Positions 60,794 through 64,000 of a stretch of DNA of 64,000 nt are shown here, in pieces; the first letter of the stretch is position 1, and the number at the start of each line of letters is the position of its first letter. The DNA is from Peredibacter starrii (GTDB taxonomy: Bacteria; Bdellovibrionota; Bacteriovoracia; Bacteriovoracales; Bacteriovoracaceae), in NCBI RefSeq assembly GCF_034259205.1, contig NZ_CP139487.1, positions 4,030,001-4,094,000 on the forward strand, given 5' to 3'. The translations under genes and the position numbers were made by a program. The notes beneath the pieces were generated by a model. That model saw only the letters and a program-made list of their open reading frames with translations, had not been told where the DNA came from and ran no database searches.

Positions 60794-60831
60794 AATTCGG
60801 ATATTATATATCCGAATTAAATTTTTGTCCA
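60794..60831 (-). promoter_or_regulatory. Promoter with perfect Rrf2-type operator
   Basis: Arms AATTCGGATAT and ATATCCGAATT (60794-60804, 60808-60818) with a 3-nt spacer form a perfect inverted repeat. The -35 TGGACA (60826-60831), 17-bp spacer and -10 TATAAT (60803-60808) overlap it on the minus strand, so a repressor bound here would block the AhpD/Rrf2 operon. Confidence 0.8.
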
Positions 60832-60871
60832 TTCGTTCAGTTTTGAGCAATTTCCATGATATAGTTCAAAC

Positions 60872-61627
60872 ATGACGATCAAAACTCAATTAGAACTAGA
60901 AATGTTAAAGAAGGCCGGCAGTGTTGTTTCAAACACATTGCAGTTAATGCTTCGATCAATCGAAGAAGGCATGACCACTCTCGAATTGGATTTAATCGCT
61001 CAGAAAAATTTTGCAAAGTATGGCGCGCAGTCTGCACCAAAGCTGACATACAATTTTCCTGGTCACACTTGCATTTCCTTGAATGAAGAAGTGGCCCATG
61101 GCATTCCAGGAGAAAAAATTATTCGCAAAGGCGATCTCATTAATATTGATGTATCTTGTGAGTTGAACGGTTACTTTGCTGACACTGGGGCCTCTCTTCA
61201 ATTTGGGGAAGAAGATCCGAAACTCGCTGAGCTGATGCTCACAACCAAGAAAGCACTTAAAGAATCCATCAAAAAATGTCGTCCCGGGAAAAGACTAAAT
61301 CTTATCGGACAAACTATTGAGACCACCGCTCGTCGCGGCGGATTCACCGTCATAGAAAATATTGGATCCCATGGAGTAGGTAGCTCTCTTCATGAGGCAC
61401 CTGAATTTATTGCTGGTTACTACGATCCGCAAGACCGCCGGTTAATGCATGAAGGACAGGTCTTTACCATAGAGCCCTTCATATCAACTGGCGCTCATAT
61501 GGTTGAAGAACAAGCGGATAAGTGGACGCTCTCTACTTCACCTAAATACCGAACTGTTCAGTATGAGCATACGATTGTCGTAACTAAAAATAGTCCCATC
61601 ATTGTTACAGGTAATCCCTTTATCTAA
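60872..61627 (+). CDS. map: Type I methionine aminopeptidase
   Basis: 251 aa. Metal ligands in order: NIDVSC (Asp), FADTGA (Asp), NIGSHGVG (His), IEPF (Glu) and QYEHT (Glu). Removes the initial Met from new proteins. No SD; TGATATAGT (extended -10) ends 6 nt before the ATG, predicting a leaderless mRNA. The genome may have another MetAP, so essentiality is unclear. Confidence 0.93.
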   Translation: MTIKTQLELEMLKKAGSVVSNTLQLMLRSIEEGMTTLELDLIAQKNFAKYGAQSAPKLTYNFPGHTCISLNEEVAHGIPGEKIIRKGDLINIDVSCELNGYFADTGASLQFGEEDPKLAELMLTTKKALKESIKKCRPGKRLNLIGQTIETTARRGGFTVIENIGSHGVGSSLHEAPEFIAGYYDPQDRRLMHEGQVFTIEPFISTGAHMVEEQADKWTLSTSPKYRTVQYEHTIVVTKNSPIIVTGNPFI

Positions 61628-61707
61628 CCTTAAACCGAAGCCTGTAGAGCTTTTTTTTAATGCCACTATTTGGCATTCTTGTTAGAAGACAATTAAAAGG
61701 AGTTCCT

Positions 61708-62223
61708 ATGAAACTTTTAATGGTCTTATTGTTTTCCTTATTAACAAACGCTGCTTTTGCTAAATCGCTCCCTACTGTTGATTACGTTGATGTTCCTCGC
61801 TACATCGGCAAATGGTACGCCATCTCCGCCCTCCCACAATTCTTCACAAGAAACTGTAAGTCACAAACTGCTGAGTATGATGTTATTAATTCACAAACCA
61901 TTAGCGTGTTGAACACATGCTTAAAGGAAAAAGGAAAAGAGACGATTAAGGGCCAGGCAGTTGTTAGCAATGCTGCAACCAATGCGGAGTTGATTGTTAC
62001 TTTCGATTCTTTCTTCACTCGTCTTTTTAGAGTTAAAGGTGATTACAACATCATCAAACTCGACAAAGACTATCAATATGTCATGGTAGGTTCAGCAAAT
62101 CGTAAGTCTCTTTGGATCATGTCGAGACAACCAACTATGCCTGAGGCCACTTACCAGGAATACGTTGAATATGCGAAGACACTTAATTTCCCAGTTGATC
62201 ACCTCGTAATTTCTCGTTTCTAA
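61708..62223 (+). CDS. blc: Exported bacterial lipocalin
   Basis: 171 aa from the ATG at 61708 (SD AAAAGGAG; the longer frame lacks one). Signal peptide cleaved after NAAFA; no lipobox Cys, so it is soluble periplasmic rather than a lipoprotein like E. coli Blc. GKWYAISALPQFFTRNC, YNIIKLDKDYQYVMVG and LWIMSRQP are the lipocalin motifs in order. Binds lipids or hydrophobic ligands in the envelope. Confidence 0.88.
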   Translation: MKLLMVLLFSLLTNAAFAKSLPTVDYVDVPRYIGKWYAISALPQFFTRNCKSQTAEYDVINSQTISVLNTCLKEKGKETIKGQAVVSNAATNAELIVTFDSFFTRLFRVKGDYNIIKLDKDYQYVMVGSANRKSLWIMSRQPTMPEATYQEYVEYAKTLNFPVDHLVISRF

Positions 62224-62267
62224 CTCAGTTTGAATTTCATCCGGGGCTGTGCTAATATGGCGCATTC

Positions 62268-62308
62268 CCGGACGAGACGCGCCGTACCCGGTTAAGACAA
62301 GACGACGC
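62268..62308 (+). promoter_or_regulatory. Guanidine-III (ykkC-III) riboswitch
   Basis: CCGGACGAGACGCGCCGTACC, CGGTTAAGACAAGACGACGC matches the guanidine-III consensus almost base for base. CCGG arms form P1 and GCGcCGT with ACGaCGC forms P2 of the pseudoknot. A T-run follows P2, and the SD GAGGAG lies about 20 nt further on, before the SMR exporter gene. Confidence 0.9.
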
Positions 62309-62343
62309 TTTTTTTAATTACCTAAAAAAAGAGGAGTCTACAC

Positions 62344-62664
62344 ATGGCATGGGTATTACTAATTATCGCTGGTCTACTGGAAGTGGGTTGGGCAATCGGC
62401 CTTAAATACACTGAAGGTTTCACAAAGCTCGTTCCTACCGTTCTCACCATCTTCGCCATTATTGCTAGCATGGGTCTGCTTGGAAAAGCGGCGCAAACAC
62501 TTCCGATTGGAACAGCCTATGGCGTTTGGGTGGGAATTGGTGCGGTCGGAGCTGCCATCTTGGGTATCGTTCTTTTTAAAGAACCAGTCACTCCTCTTAG
62601 ATTGGTTTTCATGGTTATGATGATTGTTTCTATCATCGGCATGAAGGCAACTTCAGGCCACTAA
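62344..62664 (+). CDS. gdx: Guanidinium exporter, SMR family (SugE/Gdx)
   Basis: 106 aa, four helices. The N-terminal LEVGWAIGLKYTEGFTKLVPT carries the Glu13 proton-coupling residue and the GLKYTEGF motif typical of Gdx/SugE rather than EmrE. Preceded by a guanidine-III riboswitch, which supports guanidinium as substrate. SD GAGGAG. Confidence 0.94.
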   Translation: MAWVLLIIAGLLEVGWAIGLKYTEGFTKLVPTVLTIFAIIASMGLLGKAAQTLPIGTAYGVWVGIGAVGAAILGIVLFKEPVTPLRLVFMVMMIVSIIGMKATSGH

Positions 62665-62690
62665 GTTTCAGAATTATCTTTCTCGATTTT

Positions 62691-62724
62691 CTCATGAGTG
62701 AACAAACTCTTGCTCACTCATGAG
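62691..62724. repeat. Perfect inverted repeat after the guanidinium exporter gene
   Basis: CTCATGAGTGA (62691-62701) pairs fully with TCACTCATGAG (62714-62724), 12-nt loop. No T-tract follows, so it may be an operator or an mRNA-end hairpin rather than a terminator. Confidence 0.65.
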
Positions 62725-62898
62725 TGTCACATAGTAAAAACTGAATCAGACAGAGATCACCATTGAGCCTATAGAAATAAATCCTAACTTCGCATGAATA
62801 AAGCGAAAACCTATTAGGCTTCTCAGGATGTAATCAGGAAAAAATTTCTGTAAAAAATTTATTAATGAAATCTTATCAGTGTAGTAGCATTAACTTAA

Positions 62899-63261
62899 AT
62901 GAAAAAAATTCTTCTCCTCGATGATAATAAAGAGCTTTGTACTCTCATGACTGCCATGTTCAGAGAACTTGGTGATCACGACATTAGCTGTTTTAATTCA
63001 TACGCAGAGATGGTTGCTCTTAAGTCTCATCAAATCAATTTCGACGTGGCCTTTTTGGACGTGAACCTTGGCGTGAATGTACCTTCTGGCATTGATGCCT
63101 TTGACTGGCTTATTAACAGTGGTTACAAAGGTCGAATCATTTTCTTCACAGGTCATGCTCGATCTTATCCCCTGCTGAAAAAATCGATGGAGTATCCAAA
63201 CGTACGTTTGCTTGAAAAGCCCGCTGACATTGAAAAGATCCAGGCCCAACTAGACGATTAG
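62899..63261 (+). CDS. Single-domain response regulator (CheY-like)
   Basis: 120 aa receiver domain: acidic pair D8/D9, phospho-acceptor D54, T84 and K107. No output domain. Its kinase partner is not adjacent; both histidine kinases in this window are candidates by distance only. Ends 4 bp inside the convergent trehalase gene. Confidence 0.92.
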   Translation: MKKILLLDDNKELCTLMTAMFRELGDHDISCFNSYAEMVALKSHQINFDVAFLDVNLGVNVPSGIDAFDWLINSGYKGRIIFFTGHARSYPLLKKSMEYPNVRLLEKPADIEKIQAQLDD

Positions 63262-64000
63262 TTTTTCGGTGGGACCAGCTCTCTTAGTTCTTTTCTCTTC
63301 TCCTTAGAAAGTAATTCCAGACCCAATTGATAGGAAGCATTCATCCAACCAAAACCTTCTCGGCTGATATAGCTGAACTTCGTACCGACGTTTCCGTATT
63401 CGGCGAACACTTTATGAGAGCGTTTCACCACATCATATTTTTCGGGAATGGTACCATTATAGTCCATGGCATTTTTAGTAATCATATAGAGCCATTTATA
63501 AATCAGACGATCAGCGACCTCATGAAGACCATTCTGTTTGAGTCCTTGCCAGATAATGATCTGGTGTGGGGCCCAGCCATAGGGATAGTCCCATTGTCTC
63601 TCCTGGAGCTTACCTCCCACGTTTTTAATTGATTCAAGTGAGGTGGCAGCGACGCCTCCGGCAACTTCCAGTTGAGGGAGAACATGCCTAAGCATGAAAT
63701 CTATTTCTTCTTTATTAACCAGACCGGCCCATAAGGGATATAAGTTGGTCGCACTTTGATAATGGGATCGTTCTTTCTTTTTCCAGTTATAATCAGAAAA
63801 GCCTATTCCCTCTTCCCAAAGGTACTTTTTAATCAATACTTTTCGAGAGGCAGCTTGTTTTAAGAAATAATCGCTTTTGAAGTTTTCCAGACGACCATTG
63901 AATTCCGAATCAAGCAGACGGGAAAGATCCAACTCGGTTTTATAGAGGAGTGAATTCAAATCAACTGTCACATAGTTTGAACACTCATCTTTCCCCTCTC
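63258..64000 (-). CDS. GH37 trehalase-family protein (5' part outside the window)
   Basis: The frame is open to the window end, so only the C-terminal ~247 residues are seen. TVDLNSLLYKTELDL, QWDYPYGWAPHQ and EGFGWMNASY are trehalase (GH37) landmarks. In the stretch that is normally GGGGEYxxQxGFGW, the residue aligned with the catalytic base Glu appears to be Ser (SYISREGFGW). Activity is therefore uncertain, or the substrate differs. The catalytic acid Asp lies upstream of the visible part or is not assignable here. Confidence 0.82.
   Translation of the reverse strand, partial: EGKDECSNYVTVDLNSLLYKTELDLSRLLDSEFNGRLENFKSDYFLKQAASRKVLIKKYLWEEGIGFSDYNWKKKERSHYQSATNLYPLWAGLVNKEEIDFMLRHVLPQLEVAGGVAATSLESIKNVGGKLQERQWDYPYGWAPHQIIIWQGLKQNGLHEVADRLIYKWLYMITKNAMDYNGTIPEKYDVVKRSHKVFAEYGNVGTKFSYISREGFGWMNASYQLGLELLSKEKRKELRELVPPKN

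Overview
The window looks like chromosome from a Gram-negative bacterium of the predatory Bdellovibrionota, most likely the Bacteriovorax/Peredibacter side (inference). The case rests on moderate-to-low GC, very dense packing of short operons on both strands, and an unusually large share of secreted, lipoprotein and outer-membrane products. There is also a PrkA-type kinase and a GH84 enzyme, and no phage, plasmid or transposase genes. No marker gene such as 16S rRNA is present, so the assignment is tentative. I recognise no transposase, CRISPR array or integrase.

Layout. 0-9 kb: the 3' part of a proline-rich repeat protein, a parA-parB operon, nadA with a NifS-like cysteine desulfurase, a 5'-nucleotidase-like lipoprotein with degenerate metal motifs, and a FGE/SUMF1-like membrane protein paired with a Cys-rich secreted protein. 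9-18 kb: PrkA-like kinase, an RluA-type pseudouridine synthase, a zinc-finger SDR, a secreted zincin, a three-gene operon (OM protein, HAD phosphatase, DUF2459) and a close paralogue of the pseudouridine synthase. 18-23 kb: tRNA-His followed by a ~94-bp direct repeat that recurs 0.93 kb downstream around one small secreted-protein gene, then a LysR/SRPBCC divergent pair, a class III aminotransferase and a poly-gamma-glutamate hydrolase-like protein. 23-28 kb: a CzcA/CzcC-type metal efflux operon with no CzcB. 28-41 kb: mixed accessory genes (secreted HD protein behind a strong SD-sequestering hairpin, dihaem cytochrome c, arylamine N-acetyltransferase, MOSC protein, a 752-aa secreted protein, a choloylglycine-hydrolase-like enzyme, a PAS-PAS histidine kinase, periplasmic MsrB, OsmC). 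41-54 kb: a chemoreceptor, a beta-barrel protein and a 3148-aa lipoprotein made of 27 Cys-paired Ig-like repeats and two FGE-fold domains. 54-64 kb: HdeD, SDR plus cupin-like pair, GH84, a GAF histidine kinase, AhpD-like/Rrf2 operon with its own operator, MetAP, lipocalin, a guanidine-III riboswitch controlling a SugE/Gdx exporter, a CheY-like protein and a partial trehalase.

The most striking items are the giant lipoprotein with its upstream barrel gene (a candidate surface-adhesion pair) and a recurrent promoter architecture. In about a dozen genes without a Shine-Dalgarno sequence, a -10-like hexamer lies only 5-8 nt before the start codon. This predicts leaderless mRNAs as a common mode of expression in this genome. 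All functions are read from sequence motifs and general knowledge of protein families; no database search was run.
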